Below are positions 46,021 to 54,709 of a DNA stretch of 64,000 nt, in pieces. The notes below the pieces were generated by a model. It made no database searches, had not been told where the DNA came from, and saw only the letters and a program-made list of their open reading frames with translations. Source of the stretch: Prochlorococcus marinus str. MIT 9215 (GTDB taxonomy: Bacteria > Cyanobacteriota > Cyanobacteriia > PCC-6307 > Cyanobiaceae); assembly GCF_000018065.1 (NCBI RefSeq), contig NC_009840.1, forward strand, positions 434,001-498,000. The letters are read 5' to 3'. Each line of letters starts with the position of its first letter. Position 1 is the first letter of the stretch. The position numbers and the translations under genes were made by a program.

Positions 46021-47721
46021 CTAAATTACTGTTTTAAGATTTTTTTTAATGTAATCTTCTCCTCTTGTAGGATTTCCCCAAATAATTTCTCCATTTTTAA
46101 AGGAAACGCAACCCGGCCCTCCTTTTTTGATTTTTTGTAAATCTTTAATCTTTACTAAATTAATTGGAACTTTAATGTTCCTTTTTGCCTTACTAAATAA
46201 AGCAGCTAAGTCTGCAGCTATTTGAAGATCTTGCTCAGATGCCTCTTGAGATGAAGACTTCAAAACTACATGGCTCCCTGGAGATTCCTGAGCATGAAAC
46301 CATAAATCGCCTTTTTTTGAGAACTTAAAGCTTATTAAGTCATTTTGCCTCATATTTCGCCCTACCTGAAGCTTCAACCCTGTGGGAGTATCAACTTGAA
46401 TTGGCGAAGATTCTATCTCATATGAACTTTTCTTATCTTCTTTTTGCCTCTTTATATTGATATTAAACTCGTCACAAATTTCTTCCATAATTTCTTCTAG
46501 TAGTTTGATTCGCATAAAAAGTTTTTCATGATTTAAAGAATTTAGATTTTCTAAAAGCGTAGTGAATTCATCTAATCTTTCTATATTTGTTTTGTAAATA
46601 CTTAATCTTTCTTTTATTAATTCTCTAGATCTTTTAAGTTTTTTTGACTTTTTATATAGTTTTTGTCCTTTAATAATATCTCGTTTTTTAATTTCATTTG
46701 AAGTGAATATATTATCAGCTTTTTTTTTATATATCTCGTAGTTTTCTGATTTTGTCAGAAGATCATATTGAATTTTTAAATTCTTTTTCTCAATATTGAT
46801 CTGTTTAAAAATTATTCCTTCAATTTTCTTTCCCAATAATTCAAGTTTTTTTTGCTTCAGATGATAATCATAATAATGCTCTATACCCGTGCATAAATCT
46901 ATTTTTTTTTCGCAATTAATTTCTTTATCGAAAAACCAAACGCAATAAAAATCTTTATTAAATATTGAAAAATTAAAGTTATTATTTTTAAACCTATTTA
47001 TCCAAATCTTCCAATTTTTAAATATCTCCTTTAAGTCTGAATCGCCAATGAAATCGATATTTTTTTCCATTATTTCCGAATTGCAAGTTTTGCTAATAAC
47101 TTCTAATTGTTTTGTGAGGATAGGACTCACACCTTGATAGGTATTTATTAAACAGTTTTTCAAAGACTCAGGTACTATTGAAATTGAGTCTTTCCATGCT
47201 TGAAAAGACTCATCTTCTCTAGGTTTTTTTTTGAGATTTACTGGAGGGCCAGAGTAGATTGATCCTGTTGAAATTGTTCTAAAACTAGATTGACTTGATT
47301 TAATTTGTTTACCAACTGCAATTATTTTATGTTTATTATCCAAATAAAAAATATTACTATGTTTCCCCATTAACTCAAAAATTAAATACTTACTAATTTC
47401 ATCTCTAGGTTTTTTTGCAAAACCAAATTTTATAACTCTCTCGAAATCATCTTGATCAATTGAAATTAAAGCCATATACTTTAATCCGTATCTTATTTGT
47501 TTAGAAAGTGTGCTTTCTCTCCCAATCTTTTCTGGTTTATTTATCTTTAGTATTCTAGGCGAGTCTCCATTCCATGAAACTTCTAACCACGTTTGAGAAT
47601 AAACTCCTCTGAAACATAATTGAACTGTATTAGGATCAGGTTGTTGGGCAGTTTCAAACTTTGTAGGTAAAATGTTCCTTGTTAAATAGTGCAAGACAGA
47701 TCTCATAGATGTAATATCCAT
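46021..47721 (-). CDS. RqcH/Rqc2-like NFACT protein
   Basis: About 566 residues. It has an NFACT-N domain (starting MDITSMRSVLHYL), a central coiled-coil rich in lysine and leucine, and an NFACT-R domain with DLWFHAQESPGSHVVLKSS. In Bacillus, RqcH adds alanine tails to stalled nascent chains on 50S subunits. An ATG eight codons upstream with an AAGGA tract is an alternative start; MDIT is preferred as the conserved-looking N-terminus. Confidence 0.9.
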   Translation of the reverse strand: MDITSMRSVLHYLTRNILPTKFETAQQPDPNTVQLCFRGVYSQTWLEVSWNGDSPRILKINKPEKIGRESTLSKQIRYGLKYMALISIDQDDFERVIKFGFAKKPRDEISKYLIFELMGKHSNIFYLDNKHKIIAVGKQIKSSQSSFRTISTGSIYSGPPVNLKKKPREDESFQAWKDSISIVPESLKNCLINTYQGVSPILTKQLEVISKTCNSEIMEKNIDFIGDSDLKEIFKNWKIWINRFKNNNFNFSIFNKDFYCVWFFDKEINCEKKIDLCTGIEHYYDYHLKQKKLELLGKKIEGIIFKQINIEKKNLKIQYDLLTKSENYEIYKKKADNIFTSNEIKKRDIIKGQKLYKKSKKLKRSRELIKERLSIYKTNIERLDEFTTLLENLNSLNHEKLFMRIKLLEEIMEEICDEFNINIKRQKEDKKSSYEIESSPIQVDTPTGLKLQVGRNMRQNDLISFKFSKKGDLWFHAQESPGSHVVLKSSSQEASEQDLQIAADLAALFSKAKRNIKVPINLVKIKDLQKIKKGGPGCVSFKNGEIIWGNPTRGEDYIKKNLKTVI

Positions 47722-47794
47722 TATCTGTGGAACACCTTTTTGCATTATTCCTTTTTAGTTCACAAGATGTTTATCTTACTGTAAAAAATTTAAT

Positions 47795-48349
47795 ATGAAA
47801 AATCAAAAAAAACTTATTATCCTTACTGGACCCAGTGGGGTTGGTAAAGGAACAGTTGTTAAAGAAATATTAGGTAAAGAAAAAAATTTTTGGCTATCAA
47901 TATCTGCAACTACTAGAGAACCTAGAGAGGGAGAAAAGGACGGAGAAAATTACTACTTTTTAAATCGGGAAAAGTTTAAAGAAATGATTGAACAAAACCT
48001 GTTCCTTGAATGGGCTCAATTCGCTGGGAACTATTATGGAACCCCATTGTCTTCTGTAAATGAGAAAATAAAAAAGGGATTTATCGTACTACTTGAAATT
48101 GAAGTAGAGGGTGCAAGGCAAATAAAAAATAAGTTTCCTAATTCACTTTCTATATTTTTACTTCCACCGGATAAAGAAGAGTTAGAGAGAAGAATAAGAA
48201 ATAGAGGTACGGAAAAAGAAGAGGCAATTAAAAAAAGACTCTCAAGGGCTAATTATGAGATTTCAGTATCAAATCAATTTGATTTTGCATTAACAAATCA
48301 CAATGTTTATGAAACAGCAAAAAAAATAATCAAGTTAATAAAAACTTGA
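47795..48349 (+). CDS. gmk: Guanylate kinase
   Basis: A 184-residue enzyme converting GMP to GDP. The P-loop TGPSGVGKGT is at 11-20, followed by the family segments SATTREPREGEKDGENYYF and ANYYGTPLSSV. The gene's last ten codons, KKIIKLIKT, lie within a strong inverted repeat that probably ends the convergent psaJ transcript. Confidence 0.96.
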   Translation: MKNQKKLIILTGPSGVGKGTVVKEILGKEKNFWLSISATTREPREGEKDGENYYFLNREKFKEMIEQNLFLEWAQFAGNYYGTPLSSVNEKIKKGFIVLLEIEVEGARQIKNKFPNSLSIFLLPPDKEELERRIRNRGTEKEEAIKKRLSRANYEISVSNQFDFALTNHNVYETAKKIIKLIKT

Positions 48350-48354
48350 TTATT
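48325..48354. terminator. 12-bp inverted repeat over the gmk stop codon, psaJ/psaF terminator
   Basis: AATAATCAAGTT and AACTTGATTATT form a perfect 12-bp stem around a six-base loop. On the minus strand it is followed by a run of T opposite the A-run at 48319-48326, giving a textbook intrinsic terminator for psaF-psaJ that lies inside the gmk coding end. On the plus strand the tract after it is G then TTTCTTT, so it may also end gmk. Confidence 0.75.
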
Positions 48355-48363
48355 GTTTCTTTA

Positions 48364-48498
48364 TCAACTCATTGGATGGAATAATAAATCTGGGAAAAAC
48401 CTATTAAATTCAATAATTATTCCAGCTGTAAGGCTTAGCCAAATTGCTGCTACCACTGGAGCAGATCTGACAAATTTTGTGTTTAGAATTTTGAACAT
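48364..48498 (-). CDS. psaJ: Photosystem I subunit IX (PsaJ)
   Basis: A 44-residue single-span subunit, [20 protein letters not shown] then a helix ([20 protein letters not shown]) and HPMS. The TKFVRSAPV and [10 protein letters not shown] pieces are characteristic of PsaJ. It binds chlorophyll and helps hold PsaF. It follows psaF by 27 bases, the standard psaF-psaJ order. Confidence 0.96.
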   Translation of the reverse strand: MFKILNTKFVRSAPVVAAIWLSLTAGIIIEFNRFFPDLLFHPMS

Positions 48499-48525
48499 TT
48501 GTTTTGTGAAAGTTTTTAAAGATGT

Positions 48526-49080
48526 TTAGCGAGGACCATTAAGTGTAATATTGTTATCTTTCTCTCTTAAATCTCCATTTCTGCCCTGTTTATTGGCAAG
48601 AAGAGGCCATTGCGCTCCTTTTACAAGACATTTTCTGGCTAAATCTAGGTCTATAATTATTTCAAGATCTGCTGGATTCTTAGTCTTTTTTGATTCAATT
48701 AGATACTCTCTTCCTGACCAACCTATAATTCCAGCAATGTAAATGAACAAAACTCCGGGAATAAGTAAATCTCCTTCATGACCTCTATTTAAAAAGGCTC
48801 CCCATGGCTCAAGAGGAGGTCCAATTATTAAATGTGGAAGACCGTCATCTCCGCATGATGCTTTTCCGTATCTTTCAAATCTTGCGATGTCTTTTTGAGT
48901 AGTTGCAGAATTTGCTCTCTCAATGAATTTAGGATTTTCAGAACATTTTGTTAGGGCTGATGCAGTATATTCAGTACTAGCTCGGTCTGCATTTAAGGCT
49001 GGCCCATTAGCAGCTAGAGCAATTGGAGTAATTCCTAGGAACAGAAAAACAGAGGTTATGATTGAAAAAAAGAATTTCAT
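48526..49080 (-). CDS. psaF: Photosystem I subunit III (PsaF)
   Basis: About 184 residues from the ATG (MKFFFSII), preferred over a TTG three codons earlier. A signal peptide ending at ALA places most of the N-terminal domain in the lumen; mature ANGPALNADRASTEYTASAL contains the plastocyanin/cytochrome c6 docking helix; two hydrophobic stretches follow (LLIPGVLFIYIAGIIGW). First gene of psaF-psaJ and divergent from tsaD across about 74 bases. Confidence 0.95.
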   Translation of the reverse strand: MKFFFSIITSVFLFLGITPIALAANGPALNADRASTEYTASALTKCSENPKFIERANSATTQKDIARFERYGKASCGDDGLPHLIIGPPLEPWGAFLNRGHEGDLLIPGVLFIYIAGIIGWSGREYLIESKKTKNPADLEIIIDLDLARKCLVKGAQWPLLANKQGRNGDLREKDNNITLNGPR

Positions 49081-49099
49081 AAGTTGCAATCTTTAATTC

Positions 49100-49105
49100 C
49101 TTATA
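49100..49105 (-). promoter_or_regulatory. Candidate -10 box of psaF
   Basis: On the minus strand TATAAG sits about 20 bases before the psaF ATG, in the short spacer shared with tsaD. No clear -35 is seen. Confidence 0.3.
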
Positions 49106-49154
49106 GTGTGTTAAGTAAGAAATTAATATTAAAATAGGACAAGTTGAATCAAAT

Positions 49155-50225
49155 ATGCGCAAAGTTTTAGCTATTGAAACAAGTTGTGATGAGACGTCTG
49201 TCTCAATTGTTTCTAATATTGGCGATAATTTCAAAATACATTCAAATATAATTGCCTCTCAAATAGAGGATCATGCAAAATGGGGAGGAGTTGTTCCTGA
49301 ACTTGCTGCTAGAAAGCATTTAGAGTTATTACCTTTTGTTTTGGAAAAGGCTTTAGCAGAATCAGAAATTAAAATTGAGGAAATTGATTATATTGCATCA
49401 ACTGTAGCTCCTGGATTAGCTGGTTGTTTAAGAGTAGGTTCTATAACTGCAAGATCACTTTGCATGTTACATTCAAAGCCATTTCTGGGGATTCATCATT
49501 TGGAGGGTCATTTATCTTCAATTTTATTTTCAGAAAATTATCCAAAAAAATCTTTTCTTACATTACTTGTTAGCGGTGGACATACTGAATTGATAAAAGT
49601 TGATGATAGAAGGAGAATGCAGAGACTTGGTAAAAGTTTTGATGATGCTGCTGGTGAAGCTTTTGATAAAGTTGGAAGATTATTAGGTCTTAGTTATCCT
49701 GGAGGACCGGCAATTGAAAAGATTGCTAAAAATGGGGACCCTATGAAATTTAATTTACCAAAATGTAAGATTTCTGATAAAAAAGGTGGGTTTCTTAAAT
49801 ATGATTTCTCTTTTAGTGGTTTAAAAACTGCCGTATTGAGATTAGTTGAGAGAATCAATTTGGATGGTAAGGATGTTCCAATTCCTGATATTGCTGCAAG
49901 TTTTGAAAGAGTAGTAGCAGAGGTTTTGGTAGAGAGAACAATAAAATGTGCAAAAGATCATAGATTGGAAAATGTTGTTTTAGTTGGGGGAGTGGCTGCT
50001 AACAATACATTAAGAAAAATGATGATTAATGAAGCTAGTAAAAAATCTATTAAAGTTCATTTAGCTCCCCTTAATCTTTGTACAGATAATGCTGCAATGA
50101 TTGGAGCGGCGGCGCTGTTCAGGATCAAATTTAAGGATCATTTAAGTTCCCTTAAATTAGGTGTCGCAGGAAGACTATCAATTGAACAAGCGAATACCCT
50201 CTATGAAGAAAACCCTCCTTTCTAA
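49155..50225 (+). CDS. tsaD: tRNA N6-adenosine threonylcarbamoyltransferase TsaD
   Basis: A 356-residue ASKHA-fold enzyme that, with TsaB/E, makes t6A37 in ANN-decoding tRNAs. N-terminal AIETSCDETS, metal-binding histidines H115 and H119 in HHLEGHLSS, and VSGGHTEL, GGPAIEKIA and VGGVAANNTLR are all present. The hli gene starts five bases after its stop. Confidence 0.97.
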   Translation: MRKVLAIETSCDETSVSIVSNIGDNFKIHSNIIASQIEDHAKWGGVVPELAARKHLELLPFVLEKALAESEIKIEEIDYIASTVAPGLAGCLRVGSITARSLCMLHSKPFLGIHHLEGHLSSILFSENYPKKSFLTLLVSGGHTELIKVDDRRRMQRLGKSFDDAAGEAFDKVGRLLGLSYPGGPAIEKIAKNGDPMKFNLPKCKISDKKGGFLKYDFSFSGLKTAVLRLVERINLDGKDVPIPDIAASFERVVAEVLVERTIKCAKDHRLENVVLVGGVAANNTLRKMMINEASKKSIKVHLAPLNLCTDNAAMIGAAALFRIKFKDHLSSLKLGVAGRLSIEQANTLYEENPPF

Positions 50226-50230
50226 CTTCT

Positions 50231-50410
50231 ATGAACAAACAACCTAAAATCGAGATGAAAGAAACAAAAAACTTAGTTGATAAAAAGGAACTGAATTTGT
50301 GGAAAAGAGGTTTTACCCCTCAAGCAGAAATATGGAATGGAAGGATGGCGACTGTTGGTATAGGTATTATTTTTATAATTATTGCTTTAATAAGCCAGTT
50401 TTCTCAATAG
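50231..50410 (+). CDS. hli: High-light-inducible protein (one-helix LHC-like)
   Basis: A 59-residue protein. The basic/acidic N-terminal part (MNKQPKIEMKETKNLVDKKE) leads into the chlorophyll-binding motif AEIWNGRMATVGIGIIF, with the ExxNxR core, and one hydrophobic helix ending SQFSQ. HLIPs bind chlorophyll and carotenoid and protect photosystems during light or nutrient stress. Placed five bases after tsaD, so expression would need read-through or a promoter inside tsaD. Too short for many gene finders. Confidence 0.92.
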   Translation: MNKQPKIEMKETKNLVDKKELNLWKRGFTPQAEIWNGRMATVGIGIIFIIIALISQFSQ

Positions 50411-50569
50411 AAATAAAATTCATTTCTTAAAATTTGTTTTGAGAGATTTAATAAAAATTACTCTTGTTCAGCTGATTAATTAAATTAAAAAGTATTGTAT
50501 TTATTGGACTTCAGATAAGATTATTGATTTAATCAAAATAATAAATATTTCTATTATTAATATTTTTAT

Positions 50570-51775
50570 ATGACGCCTGAAAGGCTTGGATTACTTTGGG
50601 GAATAACTGTATTTGCAGGTGCTTTTGCTCGATTATTTTCTTCTTTTACAGGATCCCCCAGTGTTGTTATTTTATTGCTTTCTGGATTATTCATTGGAAG
50701 ATCAGGTTTAGGACTTGTTGAGCCTTTAGATCTCGGTCAAGGACTTGAAACTATTGTGGGGCTTTTAGTCTGTTTGGTTCTTTTTGAAGGGGGACTAAAT
50801 TTGAAACTGCCTGAGGGGAATATAAGAAATACGGTTTTGAAAATTTCACTGGTAAGACTTTTTATTTCATTATCAGCTGGAATTTTTATTGCTCATTGGC
50901 TAGCAGGCCTCTCATGGCAAGTTGCGGGAATATATAGTGCCATTGTTTTAGCTACTGGACCAACAGTTGTCTCTCCATTAGTAGAACAAATAAAATTAGC
51001 TTCACCTCTCTCGGAAGTTTTAAAAGCTGAGGGTTTGCTGCTTGAACCAATTGGTGCAGTACTTGCATTACTGCTCCTAGAACTGACTTTAGGAGACTTA
51101 CGTGGGATTAATGATGTATTTATTGCATTAATGCAAAGACTAGGGGGAGGAGTCTTAATCGGATTAAGTACAGGATGGTTACTATCAGAAATTTTAAAAA
51201 AAATAAAAAATGAAGCCTCATTTGGTGTAGAGCTTCAAGTTACCCTTGGATTTATTTTCCTTGTATATGGAATTTGCGAATATTTTTTACCAGAATCAGG
51301 CTTGCCTGCTTCTGTTGCTGCAGGTTTTATTGTAGGGAAAAGAGAAGTTATAGACAAGGAGAGATTGGATAACCTAATAGGTGAATTAGCTCAACTAGCA
51401 ATAACAGTTCTTTTCCCTCTTTTGGCCGCTGACGTTTCTTGGGGTGAATTAAGTCCGCTTGGCTGGGGAGGGGTTGTTTGCGTTTTTATGTTGATGGTAA
51501 TTGTTCGCCCTATCTCTATCTGGATAGCAACAATGGGTAGAGAATTGAACTTAAAAGAAAAAGTTTTTTTAGCCTGGTTAGCTCCAAGAGGTATTGTTAC
51601 TGCAGCTGTAGCTTCTCTTTTTTCCATCAGATTAGAGCAGGCTGGCATCCTTGGGGCTGGCCGTCTCCAAGGTTTAGTTTTTCTTACTATCTTGATGACA
51701 GTCGGAATCCAAGGCCTTTCAGCTAAACCTTTGGCGAGCAGACTTGAATTAGGTCAAAAAAATAATTTAGATTGA
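50570..51775 (+). CDS. Na+/H+ antiporter (CPA/KefB-like)
   Basis: A 401-residue membrane protein of about twelve spans. Antiporter-type features include AGAFARLFSSFTGSPSVVIL, LLVCLVLFEGGLNL, and IVLATGPTVVSPLVEQIKLA, the counterpart of the ion-binding region, and a late WLAPRGIVTAAVASLFS. Probably exports sodium from a marine cell. No cytoplasmic nucleotide-binding domain is attached. It overlaps the convergent gltX by nine bases. Confidence 0.88.
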   Translation: MTPERLGLLWGITVFAGAFARLFSSFTGSPSVVILLLSGLFIGRSGLGLVEPLDLGQGLETIVGLLVCLVLFEGGLNLKLPEGNIRNTVLKISLVRLFISLSAGIFIAHWLAGLSWQVAGIYSAIVLATGPTVVSPLVEQIKLASPLSEVLKAEGLLLEPIGAVLALLLLELTLGDLRGINDVFIALMQRLGGGVLIGLSTGWLLSEILKKIKNEASFGVELQVTLGFIFLVYGICEYFLPESGLPASVAAGFIVGKREVIDKERLDNLIGELAQLAITVLFPLLAADVSWGELSPLGWGGVVCVFMLMVIVRPISIWIATMGRELNLKEKVFLAWLAPRGIVTAAVASLFSIRLEQAGILGAGRLQGLVFLTILMTVGIQGLSAKPLASRLELGQKNNLD

Positions 51776-53206
51776 TTTAAAACATCTTTCAATTCGAGAT
51801 ATGTCAGTTTTACTCTCTGAGAAAAGCTCCCAACTTTGAATTAAATCTGGTCCACTTAAAGATCCAAAAAAGGCTACTCTTAATGATTTCATTAATATCC
51901 CTTTTTTAACATTATGCATTTTTGAGATTTCGTTTATTATTTCTTTAGCTTTCTCTTTATTTAATTTTATAGCATTCTGCTCAATTAAATAATTTAAAAT
52001 TAGTCTAAGAGATGCTTTGCTATCATTGTTTTCCAGAAAATCTTGACCTTCTTTTTTAATTTTAGGTATTAAGAAGAATGGTTTTGATTGATCAATGGCA
52101 TCTTTTAAAAGAATCATAGAGTCTCTAATCAAAATTGCTAATTTATGAGCCCATTCTTGAGATGGCGCCACCCAACCATTATCATCCCAGTATTTCCTAA
52201 TGATCTCACTTAACTTTATTGATTCCATATTTTTTATATATTGAGAATTAATCCAGTTGAGTTTTTCCCAACTGAATTTAGCTCCAGCTTTATTTATGTC
52301 TGATAAATCAAAAATTTCAGATATCTCATTAAGAGAAAGTATTTCTCTGTCTGTAGATTTTGGAGACCAACCTAAAAAGGCCATATAGTTCGATAAGGCC
52401 TCAGGTAAATATCCCATATCTCTAAATTCGTCGATTGAAGTAACGCAATCTCTCTTAGATAATTTTTTCCCTTCATTATTAAGTATTAGGGGGGTATGTG
52501 AAAAAGTTGGCAACTTAAAATTTAATGCTTCATATATCAATATTTGCTTGGCAGTGTTCGAGATATGGTCTTCACCCCTTACTACATGAGTAATATTCAT
52601 GAAATTATCATCAACTACAACTGCAAGATTATACAAAGGATCTCCAATCTCATATCCTTTTGCCCTTCTTGACAAAACTAAATCACCACCAAGATCTTTC
52701 CCTTGCCATTTGATTTCGCCTCTTATCAGATCTACCCACTTAATTTCAATTTTTTCATCAATCTTAAACCTTATTACTGAAGTCTTTCCTTGAGATATGA
52801 ATGAATCTATTTCTTCTTTTGAAAGACTTCTGTGTCTATTATCATGCTTTGGAGGTAATCCTTTATTTTTTTGTTCTTCTCTTAATTCAGAAATCTCATT
52901 TTCTGTCGTAAAGCACCTATATGCAGCTCCACATTCCAATAGCTTTTTGATGTAACTTTTGTGAATTGAAATTCGGTCACTTTGTTTTAAAATTTCGTCA
53001 TCCCATTTAAGTCCAAGCCATTTCAAGCCCTCTAATATATTTTTTGTATATTCAGATTTAGATCGAACAAAATCTGTATCTTCAATTCTGAGCAGAAATT
53101 TTCCGCCTATTTTTTGTGCATACAACCAATTGAATAATGCTGTTCGCGCTGTCCCAATATGAAATAAGCCGGTTGGACTCGGGGCTAGTCTTAAACGTTT
53201 TTCCAA
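51767..53206 (-). CDS. gltX: Glutamyl-tRNA synthetase
   Basis: A 479-residue class I synthetase. The HIGH-type motif is FHIGTA (15-20) and the KMSKS-type motif is KKLSKRD near residue 250. The C-terminal anticodon-binding domain is present. It charges tRNA(Glu), the substrate both for protein synthesis and for heme/chlorophyll synthesis through the C5 pathway whose next-but-one enzyme, HemL, is encoded at 59.9 kb. The start is TTG, only 17 bases after the 3' end of the tRNA(Asp) gene on the same strand. Confidence 0.96.
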   Translation of the reverse strand: MEKRLRLAPSPTGLFHIGTARTALFNWLYAQKIGGKFLLRIEDTDFVRSKSEYTKNILEGLKWLGLKWDDEILKQSDRISIHKSYIKKLLECGAAYRCFTTENEISELREEQKNKGLPPKHDNRHRSLSKEEIDSFISQGKTSVIRFKIDEKIEIKWVDLIRGEIKWQGKDLGGDLVLSRRAKGYEIGDPLYNLAVVVDDNFMNITHVVRGEDHISNTAKQILIYEALNFKLPTFSHTPLILNNEGKKLSKRDCVTSIDEFRDMGYLPEALSNYMAFLGWSPKSTDREILSLNEISEIFDLSDINKAGAKFSWEKLNWINSQYIKNMESIKLSEIIRKYWDDNGWVAPSQEWAHKLAILIRDSMILLKDAIDQSKPFFLIPKIKKEGQDFLENNDSKASLRLILNYLIEQNAIKLNKEKAKEIINEISKMHNVKKGILMKSLRVAFFGSLSGPDLIQSWELFSESKTDISRIERCFKSI

Positions 53207-53223
53207 ATTTCCTTTAGAAAAAA

Positions 53224-53297
53224 CGGGACCGACGGGATTCGAACCCGCAACTTCCGCCGTGACAGGGCGGTGCTCTAACCAGTTGAACTACGGTCCC
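53224..53297 (-). tRNA. tRNA-Asp (GTC)
   Basis: A 74-base cloverleaf. Acceptor GGGACCG pairs with CGGTCCC, discriminator G, D arm GTTC/GAGC, anticodon arm CCGCC-CTGTCAC-GGCGG with anticodon GTC, and T arm GCGGG-TTCGAAT-CCCGT. No CCA is encoded. It lies directly ahead of gltX. Confidence 0.97.
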
Positions 53298-53305
53298 AGA
53301 GTTTC

Positions 53306-53326
53306 GTTCTAAAATTTATTTAGAAC
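53306..53326 (-). other. Small hairpin upstream of tRNA-Asp
   Basis: GTTCTAAA and TTTAGAAC form an 8-bp stem with a five-base loop, ending nine bases before the tRNA 5' end. No T run follows it, so it may be a processing signal or end structure rather than a terminator. Confidence 0.3.
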
Positions 53327-53447
53327 TTCATTCTTAAAATTATCAGATCATAATACTTAATTTATGGTGTTGTAATAAAATAAATTTATTAATTTGAGGA
53401 TTTACAGAAATAGTTAGTCTTACAGATACTTTAATATAAAAAACTAT

Positions 53448-53642
53448 TTATTTTTGAGGTCTAAACCCAGCAGGTTCTATCAACCTCACTTGGTTGCCTC
53501 TAGCGGTAAATTCTCTGCCTTGGTCACTTTGTACGACAACTCTCCCACCAGACTTAACTCTGATGACTCTTGCACGAACCCATCCTAAAGCAGCTGATTC
53601 GAGGACTTTAACAACGTCCCCAGGTTGAAGATCTAACTCCAT
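53448..53642 (-). CDS. Conserved 64-aa small beta-barrel-like protein
   Basis: Starts MELDLQPGDVVKVLESAALG and ends IEPAGFRPQK, with alternating hydrophobic strands (RARVIRVKSGGRVVVQSDQG), resembling a KOW/SH3-like small barrel. Its codons are far less A/T-biased than neighbours (roughly half G+C), which suggests strong amino-acid constraint. It sits between the tRNA-Trp and tRNA-Asp genes in a translation-related string. Function unknown. Confidence 0.82.
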   Translation of the reverse strand: MELDLQPGDVVKVLESAALGWVRARVIRVKSGGRVVVQSDQGREFTARGNQVRLIEPAGFRPQK

Positions 53643-53678
53643 CTTATGAAAAAATGATTTACATAATGTTGATCAAAC

Positions 53679-53750
53679 GCGTCGTGGAGGACTTGAACCC
53701 CCGACATCAGGTTTTGGAGACCTGCGTTCTACCAACTGAACTAACGACGC
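53679..53750 (-). tRNA. tRNA-Trp (CCA)
   Basis: Acceptor GCGTCGT pairs with ACGACGC, discriminator G; D arm GTTC-AGTTGGTA-GAAC; anticodon arm CAGGT-CTCCAAA-ACCTG with CCA; T loop TTCAAGT. I read 72 bases, with a four-base variable loop and a C-C mismatch at the first T-stem pair, one base short of the common form. No CCA end encoded. It is 53 bases downstream of rplS. Confidence 0.95.
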
Positions 53751-53803
53751 ATTTAAATGATTATAAGCGCCTTTGTGACCAATAAGTTGATTAATTTACA
53801 ACT

Positions 53804-54283
53804 TTATCGATCAAAGCGTTGTTTTACGCGAGTAGCTTTTCCTACTCTATCTCTTAGATAGAATAACTTAGCTCTCCTTACTTTACCTCTACGTTCAACT
53901 TTTAGAGAGGCAACCTGTGGACTGTGTAGCATAAATACTCTTTCAACACCTATACCCTGAAAAATCCTTCTAACCGTAATTGTCTGGTTAATACCTCCAT
54001 GCCTTTTTGCTATGACAACACCTTCATATGGTTGGACTCTTTCTTTATTACCTTCTGTAATCTTTACTCCAACTTTAACAGTGTCCCCAACATAAATTTC
54101 AGGTAATTCTTTTTTTAATTGTTCATTTTCAAATTCTTTAATAAGATTTGATGCGCTTAAGGTTTGCGTAGTTTCAGAAACCATGTTTTCTTCTTTTTGT
54201 TCATCTGCTACATCAACTGATGCGTCAGCTTTAATAATGGTTTCTAATTCATTCTCTTGTTTCTCTTTAGCCATTTTGGTCAT
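53804..54283 (-). CDS. rplS: 50S ribosomal protein L19 with N-terminal extension
   Basis: A 159-residue protein; the core (about 45-159) with [35 protein letters not shown] and [19 protein letters not shown] is normal L19 at the 30S-50S interface. The first 40 or so residues are an acidic extension not found in E. coli L19. An AGGA tract sits just before the MTKMAK start, which favours it over the internal ATG. Confidence 0.95.
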   Translation of the reverse strand: MTKMAKEKQENELETIIKADASVDVADEQKEENMVSETTQTLSASNLIKEFENEQLKKELPEIYVGDTVKVGVKITEGNKERVQPYEGVVIAKRHGGINQTITVRRIFQGIGVERVFMLHSPQVASLKVERRGKVRRAKLFYLRDRVGKATRVKQRFDR

Positions 54284-54379
54284 TTTTATCCTACAAGTTC
54301 TATATCTTAACCTTTTGACTCGACTTTAGTAACCTTTTTGGTAAATGAAATTGTTTTTGAAAACATTTGGAATCCCGTT

Positions 54380-54535
54380 ATGAGCATCCAAAAAACTCCA
54401 AGAGAATTCAATATTACATATATTAACTCTCCATTCTCTCAAGCTATTCGCCCTCATGGAGAGACATTAAACAATGAACTTGTTCTCTTAAGTAATCTAA
54501 TTAATCTTTTGAAATACTATAAAGAAGGCTGGTAA
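54380..54535 (+). CDS. Possible 51-aa protein, unknown
   Basis: An ORF MSIQKTPREFNITYINSPFS and on to LLKYYKEGW, with an upstream in-frame TTG (54338) that would add 14 residues. The composition is protein-like, with no signal or membrane span. It lies in the 426-base region between rplS and map, which otherwise shows nothing clear. Low certainty that it is translated. Confidence 0.4.
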   Translation: MSIQKTPREFNITYINSPFSQAIRPHGETLNNELVLLSNLINLLKYYKEGW

Positions 54536-54709
54536 TTGAAGATATAAATTATGGAAGAAAAACCCAAGGCGCCAAAGCTTTATGAAATTGCCTAGAATTA
54601 AAAAAATTTTCATTTTTTGTTTCTTTCCCATTGTTATTGATAGATTTAAAAAAGCCAAGAACCTAATGACTATTTTGAAGTTATTTATCTACTAAAATTA
54701 TTTATTCCA

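Noticed and set aside
54552-54596. Short ORF MEEKPKAPKLYEIA between rplS and map
   Set aside because: Only 14 codons with no other support.
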